Virus record (IMG/VR): IMGVR_UViG_3300042691_027337 | Location: 1-29,592 of that record | DNA length: 29,592 nucleotides | From: a virus | Direction: 5' to 3' (one strand) | Shown here: one piece after another, positions 7,101-14,086 of the stretch | Layout: each line of letters begins with the position of its first letter | Position numbering within the stretch: the stretch's first letter is position 1 | Position numbers and translations under genes: made by a program | Notes under the pieces: generated by a model | What the model was told of the DNA's origin: nothing | What the model saw: only the letters and a program-made list of their open reading frames with translations | Databases searched by the model: none

Positions 7101-10100
7101 CCGGTCCGCCATGTCCAGATAGGCCACATCCGGCTTGGTGATGAACTCGTTCGTGCCCCCCGCCGCCTCGACCTTCATCGCGACATACGCCTCGAACGCG
7201 CGCGCGATCATTTCGGCAGGGTTGGCCCAGTAGCGCGGGTCCCCGAACGCCGCCGCCTTGGTGCGGTATTCGGAGCCCACATCCCGGGCGTCCCCGGCGC
7301 CCTTGGTGATCGCGTCCAGCTCGGCCTGGGCGGCGAGCGCCTTGGCCGTCGGGGTCTGGGTCAGGGGGTGGACGTTGGACGCCTCGACCTGGAGCTGGAG
7401 CACGCGATGCGCCAGCTTCGCCTGGTCGAAGAACAGCGCGTTCATGACCTGGACAAAGGCCGCCTCCGGCCCGGTGGTCGTCACATTCAGGCCGGGGTCG
7501 AGCCCCAGCTTCCGGGTCGCCTCCGAGAGCAGCATGTTCTGGGCGGCCGGGTCCTTGTGGAGCTTGTCCACGAGCCAGTGATCGAGCGCGTGCATCCACT
7601 CATGCGCGAAAGCGTTCGAGCGCCCGGGCATGTTGGTCCCGATTTCGATGGCTCGCTGGTCGGGGGAGTAGAGGCCGAAGTAGTTGGTCCTCTTGGACCC
7701 TGCGAAGGTGAGCGCCAGCGTTCCGTCCAGCCCTGAAGCATTCAGCGGCAGGCCCAGGGCGTGGTTCATCATCTGGATGTTGTGGTAGGCGTCGAGCATC
7801 CCATCCAGCGCGTCGCGGATGTTCGCCTTGCCGCCCTTGCCGACGTCGGACACCGCCCGGAAGCCGAACTTCTGGATCAGCATCTTGCGGAGAACCTGAA
7901 ACTGTTGGGCCGGCGGCAGGTTGATCGCGTCGTTCGGATCGAGCCCCGCGTCCCGGAACGCCGTCTCGCGGATCGAGAGCTTGGTGCTGGTCGCGTAGTC
8001 CCGGAACGTCGGTGCGAGCCCCCCACGAGGAACCCTGTCCTCGCGCGTGTCCGGGGCTTGTTCAGTGGGTTCACCGAACAAGTCCGTGTCCGTGTCCAGC
8101 TCAGCGTCCGTGTCCGTGTCCACGCGCTCGGTGCGCGCACGGGTCGGGCTGGTGTCCGCGACCTCGGCCCTGTCCAGCATCGGAGGCGACGCCGCGATGT
8201 TCCCACCCTCGGGACCGAAGCCCAGGGTCCCCTGGCTGGCGTTGTTCCGCTTGTCCATGAGGTTGGAGAGGATGTTGGCCGCGCTCGGCTTCGCGCCGAA
8301 CATATCGCCCACGGCGTTCGCCTGGCGCCCTACCTCGGCGGTGTAGTCCTTGATGAAGTCGCGCGCCTCGCGCCACCCCGCCGCGCGGGTGAGCGACTGG
8401 TTGTAGAACGCCGCGACCAGGGCCTTGGCGTTCGCGGACAGCGGGTTGAAAGCGTCCTGCTGCTTGAGGAACTGGGCCGGCTTCAAGCCCTGCCGGCGCA
8501 TGTTGCCGATGGCGTTGACGGCCGCTACGAGGTCCGCGGTGATGTCGAAGGCGGGATCGGCCTGCGCGCGCATCTGAGCCCAGGCCGGCGCGGCACCGAG
8601 CAGCGCGTTCCGGACGCCGCCGCCCTCTTCGTCCTCGATCAGCTTGTTCGTCAGGTCCACGTCGTCGTATGCCCGCGCGAAGATCGCCGCCTCGATGCGA
8701 CGGGCACCCGCCGGCGTGAGGCGCCCGTCGGCGCCGACGAACGCCGCCTGTTGCGCGGGGGCCATCCGACCGATGACGCCCCGGACGAACGCCGTGTTCG
8801 CCGCCGCCTGGACGCCACCCTCGACGTCGGTCTGGAGCGCACCCAGGGTCTCGGGCGTGATGAGGTCCCGGTCCACACGCGCCTGTTCGGACGGCGACAT
8901 CGCGAGCTTGTCGTCGGTGTTCGACTTGACCACGAACTCGCGCTTCTGCTCGGGGGTCAGGCCCCGCACCCGGCGCACCAGGACCGGCGCCTGGACGCCC
9001 GTCGTGTCGAAACCCTCGGCCTGGAGCCGCTTCAGATAGGCGTCGTAGCCGGCCGGGTTGGACTGCCGGGCGAGCGCCAGCGCGGCCACACGGCCGTTGC
9101 CGGAGAGCACCGTCCCCGTGTCGTCCACGATCGGCGCGCCGCGGTCGGACTGCGGGCTGTCGATCAGGAGGTCCGGATTGAGGTTGCCGGCGATGCTCTG
9201 GATTTGGACCTGGGACGAGGCGCGCGTGTCGCGGTCCCGGGGCTGAAGCTCGCCGGTCGCGCCCTGAAGCGTGGCCGCGTCCACCACCTCGAACTCGCTG
9301 TCCAGGGCCATCGTGCCGTCGGGCGTGGACACGCGCGAGCGACGCGCAGCCGTGGGGGCGGGCGCGGCCGGTGTTTCGATAGGAGCCGGAGCCGGAGCCG
9401 GAGGCTCGACGGGTGCCGGCGCGGGCATAGGCGCCGTGGGGGGCTCGGCAGGAACAGGCGCAGGGACCGGCTCGGCGGGGGGCGGCGAGGGGGTAGGCGC
9501 CGGGGCCGCTGGCTGGGGGACCTCTTCCGGCGGGACTAGGACGAAGCCTGGAGGGACTTCGACAACTCCCGCTCCAGCTCCCGGATTTCCAGGCGCAGGC
9601 TGTCCCGGAACTCCCGCTCCCCCGTCCCCCACGGCGGGCGGAATGACCGGAGCCGGTCCCGCAGGACTTGCAACCGGAGCAACGGGGGCGCTGACGGGTC
9701 CAGGGGCGGGAAGCGGGGTTCCATCGGGGATCGCTCGGCGCGCCAGCATGGCGCCCGGAACTTCTACCGCGGCGCCCGGCAGCTCGGCAATGGCTTCCAG
9801 GGCGATGGCGCTGCGGTCGGTGATCCGGCCGTCACCGGCCATCTGGCCGGCCGCTTCGCCCGCCGCGCCGGCCGCCGCCTGGGTCACACCCTCGGCGCCG
9901 ACGCCCGCCAGGCCGCCACGGACACCGCCGCCGAGGGCTCCGGCAACGGGACGCGCGATCCGGCCGGCGACACCCATGCTCAGGCCGTCGATCGCGCCCA
10001 CGGCGACGCCATAGCGCAGGGCGCGCGTGCGCGCCTCTTCGATGAACGTCGGATCGTCCAGCGCCATCAGCATGTTCTCGCGCGTGAGCGGGAGCCCGCG

Positions 10101-10805
10101 CGCCTGAAGGGTCTCGGCAATCGCTTCGTTGAACTTGCTCGCTGCGGCCACGGCCGCCGACGAGGCGCCAGCGCCCGTCACGAGGCCGGTAACGCCGCCG
10201 ACGGTGCCGCCCACAGCCGCGCCCGCGGGGCCGGCCAGCGCGCCACCGGCGCCGCCCAGGGCCGCGCCAGCCTTCGCGCCGGCCACGCCGCCCAGGATCG
10301 AGGCGCCCATGGCGGGCAGGCTCTCCACGGCGGCGTTCAGGCCGACGCGCGCCGTCGTGCCGGGGTTCTCCAGGATGTAGCCGCCGAGGGCGCCCCAACC
10401 TTCATCACCGGCTTCCTTCATCCGGCGCTGGCCGCCGCTGATCGTGGGGTCGGTCGGATAGGCCGCCGCCTCGGCGCGGTTCCGCAGATAGTTGTCCACG
10501 AACTGCTCGCGGGTCAGCACGCCGGAGGCGTAACCGGCGACGTCGAGCCCCTGGTCCACCTGCTGGTTCTTGCCTCGACCAAGCGGGTCCAGGACGTGGC
10601 GCTGGAAGAAGTTGCGGTCCTCGAACCGGGGGGCCGTCACGCCCTCCACGATGTCGAAACCCTCCGGCACGGCCACCGACCCGGCGGTCGCGCGCGCAGG
10701 CGCAGCGGGCGCGGGCGCGGGCTGCACCAGGTCGAAACCCTCGGGCAGGGCGGCGCCGCCGCCGCCGGGGGATACCAGATCGAACCCTTCCGGGAGCGCG
10801 GTCAT
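4140..10805 (-). CDS. Giant DNA-ejection/polyvalent protein with ParB-like and HExxH domains (2221 aa)
   Basis: Very large internal virion protein, the last gene of the late operon, in the position of the T7 gp16-type ejection protein. In order: three L/V-P-E-G-F-D-L/I-V repeats (residues 4-53); Gly-zipper, membrane-active-looking stretches (about 165-216 and 269-309); a Pro/Ala-rich linker (about 361-487) carrying a fourth degenerate repeat near 418; a DdrB-like ParB-superfamily domain (about 490-720) with S-G-N-G-R-V-A-A-L (G569-R572); an Asp/Thr acidic linker near 895; a zincin-like domain with H-E-W-M-H at 1068-1072, H1076 and a possible ligand E1205. Long helical regions follow. The C-terminal part, with Y-A-T-S-T-W-G-R-L-V-Y-G, resembles C-terminal domains of phage polyvalent proteins (LPD38-like, by memory). 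The start overlaps the upstream stop by ATGA. Roles in genome ejection, protection or processing are inferred. Confidence 0.88.
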   Translation of the reverse strand: MTALPEGFDLVSPGGGGAALPEGFDLVQPAPAPAAPARATAGSVAVPEGFDIVEGVTAPRFEDRNFFQRHVLDPLGRGKNQQVDQGLDVAGYASGVLTREQFVDNYLRNRAEAAAYPTDPTISGGQRRMKEAGDEGWGALGGYILENPGTTARVGLNAAVESLPAMGASILGGVAGAKAGAALGGAGGALAGPAGAAVGGTVGGVTGLVTGAGASSAAVAAASKFNEAIAETLQARGLPLTRENMLMALDDPTFIEEARTRALRYGVAVGAIDGLSMGVAGRIARPVAGALGGGVRGGLAGVGAEGVTQAAAGAAGEAAGQMAGDGRITDRSAIALEAIAELPGAAVEVPGAMLARRAIPDGTPLPAPGPVSAPVAPVASPAGPAPVIPPAVGDGGAGVPGQPAPGNPGAGAGVVEVPPGFVLVPPEEVPQPAAPAPTPSPPPAEPVPAPVPAEPPTAPMPAPAPVEPPAPAPAPIETPAAPAPTAARRSRVSTPDGTMALDSEFEVVDAATLQGATGELQPRDRDTRASSQVQIQSIAGNLNPDLLIDSPQSDRGAPIVDDTGTVLSGNGRVAALALARQSNPAGYDAYLKRLQAEGFDTTGVQAPVLVRRVRGLTPEQKREFVVKSNTDDKLAMSPSEQARVDRDLITPETLGALQTDVEGGVQAAANTAFVRGVIGRMAPAQQAAFVGADGRLTPAGARRIEAAIFARAYDDVDLTNKLIEDEEGGGVRNALLGAAPAWAQMRAQADPAFDITADLVAAVNAIGNMRRQGLKPAQFLKQQDAFNPLSANAKALVAAFYNQSLTRAAGWREARDFIKDYTAEVGRQANAVGDMFGAKPSAANILSNLMDKRNNASQGTLGFGPEGGNIAASPPMLDRAEVADTSPTRARTERVDTDTDAELDTDTDLFGEPTEQAPDTREDRVPRGGLAPTFRDYATSTKLSIRETAFRDAGLDPNDAINLPPAQQFQVLRKMLIQKFGFRAVSDVGKGGKANIRDALDGMLDAYHNIQMMNHALGLPLNASGLDGTLALTFAGSKRTNYFGLYSPDQRAIEIGTNMPGRSNAFAHEWMHALDHWLVDKLHKDPAAQNMLLSEATRKLGLDPGLNVTTTGPEAAFVQVMNALFFDQAKLAHRVLQLQVEASNVHPLTQTPTAKALAAQAELDAITKGAGDARDVGSEYRTKAAAFGDPRYWANPAEMIARAFEAYVAMKVEAAGGTNEFITKPDVAYLDMADRRLRDTFPKDQERMAIFGAFDNLIAELQGVMIFGADPVAGKPVETDVLDPQHWNKMALQQGEPGLLADVKAELGRIRNTAVQVAKGNVGTTLSTLGVGIRDRAGLKDAPGNPRHPILTRVADTGRGIFYSMRGVMKAMVLRNKGKGDAYLQAVVDSVATDPGTGRQVGETFEGAVKRELMQASNQIASAMKMNGFGERLTAAQSDRVRGIMLGEQPAAATQEEKNLAGALRRLLNKAWVDSRAAGIEIGYVRDTAYLQRILNEAAVFDDPAKFQAQADKVYAILFDKDVGTQDVDPKALNDKIKNIKSFAPDRLRDPDIQDAMKDIRRMARELKNLKDAKKPDPQAIATKSQELQARIDELAVLIRPVWSEVAATKWRENILLGNPITFATKGPDGNFTKERTLPPEADRLLEDFYIKDPVEASAHYMHQSARKREYVRRFGAPMASGANSDLDAVLRQRGVQDAIAQNYRRYDPGTPKGRIRVIQELTNPAEHNRLEMTLKEAMRSGANPEDIREIRAMIERITGNMTSVDHSSLRRLSTAIYVGGTLALLPRTIWTSFSEPLTVFLRTGSPRAALTTMVSYVGEMFRTAKTVQERAALARALGVVTTPLAEGIIQHQMAGMYGDSIQSQRLLASFFMRTGLTHLTNAQRRAALAGGFLWLRELAVMVKSPKEKGGLSGSIRAERARAEFRELGIEDSDMNAFVDWLLQKDTPPSLDELDSKAGRLFTVAANRFVDETIQNPGRVDKPIYATSTWGRLVYGISSFNYSFTRNVHLRVFNRMIRDVSIAQGDMGKGWAAARMGAGAFGTMAGGFTLLFLGQVLATAAREALFNGDKWEEKEQEGELVNWLLKLALSRTGLFGTLDPFQQAITGLKYERDLTSFAAGAQLGYFLNSGMQPILSAFAGRNSANTNSGEYNAVKAAYQMLGVPALAAGLSVLPGGPLAGTAIGLGLQKITSNSAADQFATAIVGEKGTKTGGSGRSPSGF
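10647..10796 (-). repeat. PEGFD(L/I)V peptide repeats at the N-terminus of the giant protein
   Basis: Three copies of (L/V)-P-E-G-F-D-(L/I)-V occur at residues 4-11, 20-27 and 46-53, separated by Gly- or Pro/Ala-rich spacers. A fourth related unit, V-P-P-G-F-V-L-V, lies near residue 418 (around 9545-9560). The conserved core with variable spacers suggests a short binding motif rather than a folded domain. Confidence 0.7.
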
Positions 10806-11632
10806 CAGCCCCTCCCCCGCGGCCTACGTGCAGGTGTGGGCGCGGGAGGCGCCGGAGCCTGGAAGAACTCGGGCGCGGCTTCCGGCGTCTCGAACAAGCC
10901 GGCGAACGTGGGCATGGGCGCCTCGGGCATGAGCATCATGTCCGGCGTGATGAGGGCCTGGGCAGGAAGTGGCGCCGGGGTCCTGTGGACAAGGTTCGGC
11001 CTGGCGCCAGCCTGGCGCTGTCCAGGAGTAGCCTGCGCCTGCCGGGCAGGAGCCTCGGCCGGGATGACCATCGTGTCCGGCTCAGCCAGGAGCGCCGCGA
11101 GCCCGGCGTTCTGGCCGCCTGCCGGCGCCTGCCGGCGGGCCGGGGTCCCGGCGCCTCGCTGGCTCGGGGGTCGAGGTCCACCCTCGGCGCGACGAAGCCA
11201 AAGCCCGGCGAACTCACCCGCCGTCATGCCGTCATGGCCGCCGTTGAGGCGGACAGCATCCGGGCCGACCACCTGGGACGCGGGCGCGTTCGGGTTGGAC
11301 AGAAGTGCGGCAGCGCCACCGGCGCCCTGCTGGTGGGCCAGATAAAGCTCGGCAGGCGTCGGCGGGCGACCGAGGCGCGAGGTCAGGAAACGCTGGTTGT
11401 CCGACATGAGGCGCGCGGCGGCGTCCGACGCCTGGACAGGGTCGTTGCGGTCCTGGAGCCCATACTGGCGCGCGGTGCGGTCGATGAACTGGAAGAGCCC
11501 GCCCGCGGACGAGTTGGGGTTCTGGGCGCGAGGGTCCATGGAGCTTTCGAGCTGCGCGACACGCGCCAACGCGCTCGGATCGACGCCGTGTCGGGTCGCC
11601 GCCTGCGTGATGATGTCCGCGAGCGCGCTCAC
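10805..11632 (-). CDS. Virion lytic transglycosylase (SLT-like, 275 aa)
   Basis: Soluble lytic transglycosylase-type muramidase that would cleave peptidoglycan during genome entry. The N-terminal 115 residues carry the SLT pattern: A-R-V-A-Q-L-E-S-S with catalytic Glu29, then S-A-G-G-L-F-Q-F (residues 42-49), and a later L-Y-L-A-H-Q-Q-G-A-G helix. The remaining 160 residues are Pro/Ala/Arg-rich and probably disordered. No signal peptide is present, as expected for a virion-delivered enzyme rather than a secreted one. It starts at GTG (11632), overlapping the previous stop as GTGA, and its own stop overlaps the ATG of the giant ejection protein. It is therefore made together with the ejection machinery and acts at infection rather than at lysis. 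Confidence 0.9.
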   Translation of the reverse strand: MSALADIITQAATRHGVDPSALARVAQLESSMDPRAQNPNSSAGGLFQFIDRTARQYGLQDRNDPVQASDAAARLMSDNQRFLTSRLGRPPTPAELYLAHQQGAGGAAALLSNPNAPASQVVGPDAVRLNGGHDGMTAGEFAGLWLRRAEGGPRPPSQRGAGTPARRQAPAGGQNAGLAALLAEPDTMVIPAEAPARQAQATPGQRQAGARPNLVHRTPAPLPAQALITPDMMLMPEAPMPTFAGLFETPEAAPEFFQAPAPPAPTPARRPRGRG

Positions 11633-12726
11633 TCCATGGGCTCCGGCCGACCGTTGCGGATGACGAACAGCTTGCCGGTGGCGCGCTCGCGGATGACCGC
11701 GCCCTCCCCGGCGGTCGCACCCTGGGGCGCCGCCGCCGCCGCGGGGGCGGGGGCCGCCGGGCGAGCCGCCTGGGCTGGCGCCGCGCCCGCGGGGGGAAGC
11801 GTGGTCGGCGGGGCCGGATAGGCGGGGTCACGGATGACCCTGCCGCTGCGGGAGAACCAACCGGTGGACTGGAACTTGGTGGCGATCGCCGCCAGGCCAG
11901 CCTCGACCGCCGCCTCGGCGTTGCCCGTCTCCTGATAGACGCGCGCGGCCTCGCTCCGGAGCGCCGCCTGGACTTCCTGGTCCACCTCGACGCTGTCCGG
12001 CTTGACATTGAAGCGCGCGGCGAGGCGCTGCTTCATGACCTCGGACATGCGCTGAAGCTCGCCGGAGCCAATCGTCCGGGGACGCCCAGTGGAGCCGCCG
12101 CCCGGCTGGGCCAGCTTCGCCGCCTCGACGTCGCGGTATGCCTGGTTGCCCTCGGTGGCAATGGCGCGCTTCGTCTGGGCGTCAACCGCGGCTTCGTTCT
12201 GGCGCTGACGCTCCCAGGCGACGTTGCCCTCGGTGGCGATCCGCTCGCGACTGGCGTTCTGGGCGCCACCCACGCGCTCGGTGCTCTGGATGCCCTCCTG
12301 ATAGCCCGTCGGCGTGTTACCGTAGGTCTGGACACCGGCGGCCGTCATGATCGTGGACAAGTCCTGTGGGGACCGGGCCTGCGGGTTGGCGAAGGTCTCG
12401 GCGCCGACCATGAAGCCGGGGCCGTGCTGGAGACCGCCGGGAGCCTGCGCCACGACGCCCATGGCGCGGGCGCGCGCGACCTGTTGCGGTGTTGCTTCCG
12501 GGCCGAGCACGTTGACCATGACGTCCGGGAGCGAACGAAGGGCGCCGGTCTGGACATTGGTCTGGGCGGCGTTGGCGTCATAGACCCCGGCGCGCGCGAT
12601 GGCCTGCTCCCGCTGGGCACCCATGAGGGCGGCGCGCATGACGTTCTGCGGGCTCGGCGCGAACGCCTCCGCAAGCGAGGAAAAACCCCTCGCGAAGCCC
12701 GGGTCCTGGAAGCTGACAGTCGGCAC
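11629..12726 (-). CDS. Internal virion/ejection protein (365 aa)
   Basis: No enzymatic motif is seen. The protein is Ala/Gln-rich and mostly helical, and its C-terminal 70 residues are Pro/Ala-rich before a short end reading G-K-L-F-V-I-R-N-G-R-P-E. Residues 170-205 contain repeated A-T-E-G-N and E-R/K-Q coiled segments. Its place between the gp14-like protein and the lytic transglycosylase corresponds to the T7 gp15-like ejection position; this is context inference. Start: a GTG at 12726 is chosen because AAGGAGG lies five bases upstream and the previous gene ends ten bases before; the upstream ATG at 12777 would overlap that gene and has no such site. Confidence 0.8.
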   Translation of the reverse strand: MPTVSFQDPGFARGFSSLAEAFAPSPQNVMRAALMGAQREQAIARAGVYDANAAQTNVQTGALRSLPDVMVNVLGPEATPQQVARARAMGVVAQAPGGLQHGPGFMVGAETFANPQARSPQDLSTIMTAAGVQTYGNTPTGYQEGIQSTERVGGAQNASRERIATEGNVAWERQRQNEAAVDAQTKRAIATEGNQAYRDVEAAKLAQPGGGSTGRPRTIGSGELQRMSEVMKQRLAARFNVKPDSVEVDQEVQAALRSEAARVYQETGNAEAAVEAGLAAIATKFQSTGWFSRSGRVIRDPAYPAPPTTLPPAGAAPAQAARPAAPAPAAAAAPQGATAGEGAVIRERATGKLFVIRNGRPEPME

Positions 12727-12736
12727 CTGGACCTCC

Positions 12737-13447
12737 TTAATAGAGCGAGAACGGGCTGATCGTGGGGCTCGGCGCACCGCCGCCGAACAGGCTACCCAGC
12801 CCGCCGCCGCCGACCATGCGCCCGCCCACCATCCCGACGCCGGTCATGATGTCCGCAAGCAGGTTCGGGGTCTTGTGGACCACGGCCGCGGGGATGTTGC
12901 TCTCGGTCTGGGCGACGCCGAGCGATCCCCGGCGGAGCCCGCCAATGGTCGAAAGCTGGTTGTTGGTGCCCTGGAGATTGATCTGGTTCGTCGTGTCGGC
13001 CGTGCCGAACGCGGACAGCTTGGCGAGCGCCTGGGCGCGCTGGCGCGCGTCCTGGGCGAACTTGGCGGTGCGCGAGGCGATTTCCTCGCGGACCGGTGCC
13101 GCGGCCTGGTCCTGCCCGGACAGATACATGCCTTCCTGGAGCAGCGGCGGGCTTTGCTCGTAGGCCGTCATGATGCGCTGTTCGGCCGCGTCCTGGACAG
13201 CCGCGCGCTGGGCCGGGGCGAGGTTCTGGACGCTCTCGTCCCAACGCTGGGTCGCCTCGCGCTCGAACGTGGCCTGGCGAGCAATCTCGGCCTCGCGCGC
13301 CTTTCGCGAAATGTCGGCGGCGATCCGGTTCTGGCGGTTCACTTCGTTGATGTGGGCGTTCTGGGACATGGCGTTCATGGCCTGCCCGCCCGCGGTCAGG
13401 CCGCCCATGATGAGCGCCGTGCCGATGCCTCCAGTCGGGTCACACAT
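12737..13447 (-). CDS. Internal virion protein, T7 gp14-like (236 aa)
   Basis: Begins M-C-D-P-T-G-G-I-G-T-A, followed by a short Gly/Ala hydrophobic segment (to about residue 25) and then a long, charged, Gln/Ala/Arg-rich helical stretch. The C-terminus is Gly-rich (V-G-G-R-M-V-G-G-G-G). This layout, including the Met-Cys start and N-terminal hydrophobic patch, matches small ejection proteins of the T7 gp14 type, which form a channel in the outer membrane during infection. Order in the operon (after the connector and tail-tube genes, before the transglycosylase and the giant protein) supports it. The exact membrane role is inferred from the family. Confidence 0.8.
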   Translation of the reverse strand: MCDPTGGIGTALIMGGLTAGGQAMNAMSQNAHINEVNRQNRIAADISRKAREAEIARQATFEREATQRWDESVQNLAPAQRAAVQDAAEQRIMTAYEQSPPLLQEGMYLSGQDQAAAPVREEIASRTAKFAQDARQRAQALAKLSAFGTADTTNQINLQGTNNQLSTIGGLRRGSLGVAQTESNIPAAVVHKTPNLLADIMTGVGMVGGRMVGGGGLGSLFGGGAPSPTISPFSLY

Positions 13448-13453
13448 GGTCCG

Positions 13454-14080
13454 TCACCCCACCACGCGGGAGGCGCCGCGGCGGGCGCTGTTCCCGTAGA
13501 AAGCGTTGAGCATCGCCGCGTTGTTCTGCCCCTGCATGTAGGAGCCGATGCCGGCGGACGCGCCCGCGAAAATGTCGCCCAGCGGCGTGAACGTCGGCTG
13601 GTCCGTGGAAATGATCTGGGTCCGTGCGAGCGCGTCGTTCGACGCGCGGTCGGCGTCGCCGGTGGCGTTGAGCTGCGACACGAGCGCGGACTTCTCCTGC
13701 CCGACGCGCTGGCGAAGCGTGTTCTCTTCACCGGCCGCCTTGGACAAGAGCTGCGCCTGCTGGACGCCGAGGTCTCGCTGGAGCCGGCCCTGTCGGTCCG
13801 CGGCCATGGTCGAGTTGAGCGTGCCGGCGCGCGCGAGCGCGAAGGTCATGTCATCGCGTGCCAGGCCGAACTTCTCCGCGAGCTGCGGATTGTAGAGCGC
13901 CATGACGGCGTCGTTCCGGGACTTGTAGAAGTTGTCATCGAAGCCGCCGAAGGTCGTGTCGATCTTGGCCGTGCCGGTGCGGATGCGCGCCTGCCGTTCT
14001 TCCTCGCGCTTGCGGGCTTCCGCGGCTTCCTTGAGCATCTGGTCCTGGGCGGACGTGTCCACCTTCGGGGCCGAACACAT
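13454..14080 (-). CDS. Internal virion protein (208 aa, helical)
   Basis: Starts M-C-S-A-P-K-V-D and continues with a charged coiled-coil-like helix (A-E-A-R-K-R-E-E-E-R-Q-A-R) and further Gln/Ala/Arg helices. Motif F-D-D-N-F-Y-K-S-R-N-D-A near residue 47 and P-Q-L-A-E-K-F-G-L-A-R-D-D near 65 are typical of phage internal virion or adaptor proteins placed next to gp14-like genes. The last 50 residues are Gly/Ala-rich. A GGAGG site sits in the preceding gene's stop region, eight bases from the ATG. No catalytic residues are recognisable; function in the inner core or ejection complex is inferred from position. Confidence 0.8.
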   Translation of the reverse strand: MCSAPKVDTSAQDQMLKEAAEARKREEERQARIRTGTAKIDTTFGGFDDNFYKSRNDAVMALYNPQLAEKFGLARDDMTFALARAGTLNSTMAADRQGRLQRDLGVQQAQLLSKAAGEENTLRQRVGQEKSALVSQLNATGDADRASNDALARTQIISTDQPTFTPLGDIFAGASAGIGSYMQGQNNAAMLNAFYGNSARRGASRVVG

Positions 14081-14086
14081 GGCGGC

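Noticed and set aside
4440-7736. A 1098-codon open frame on the plus strand opposite the giant gene, with similar long frames at 7761-9539, 12599-15427, 15740-18430 and 20636-22714.
   Set aside because: They are antisense shadows of high-G+C genes: Arg/Gly/His-rich, no family motifs, no ribosome sites, and they cross boundaries of well-supported minus-strand genes.
8080-8130. Asp-Thr-Asp-Thr repeats in the giant protein as a calcium-binding domain.
   Set aside because: The run is short, lacks the spacing of known calcium loops, and lies in a low-complexity linker.
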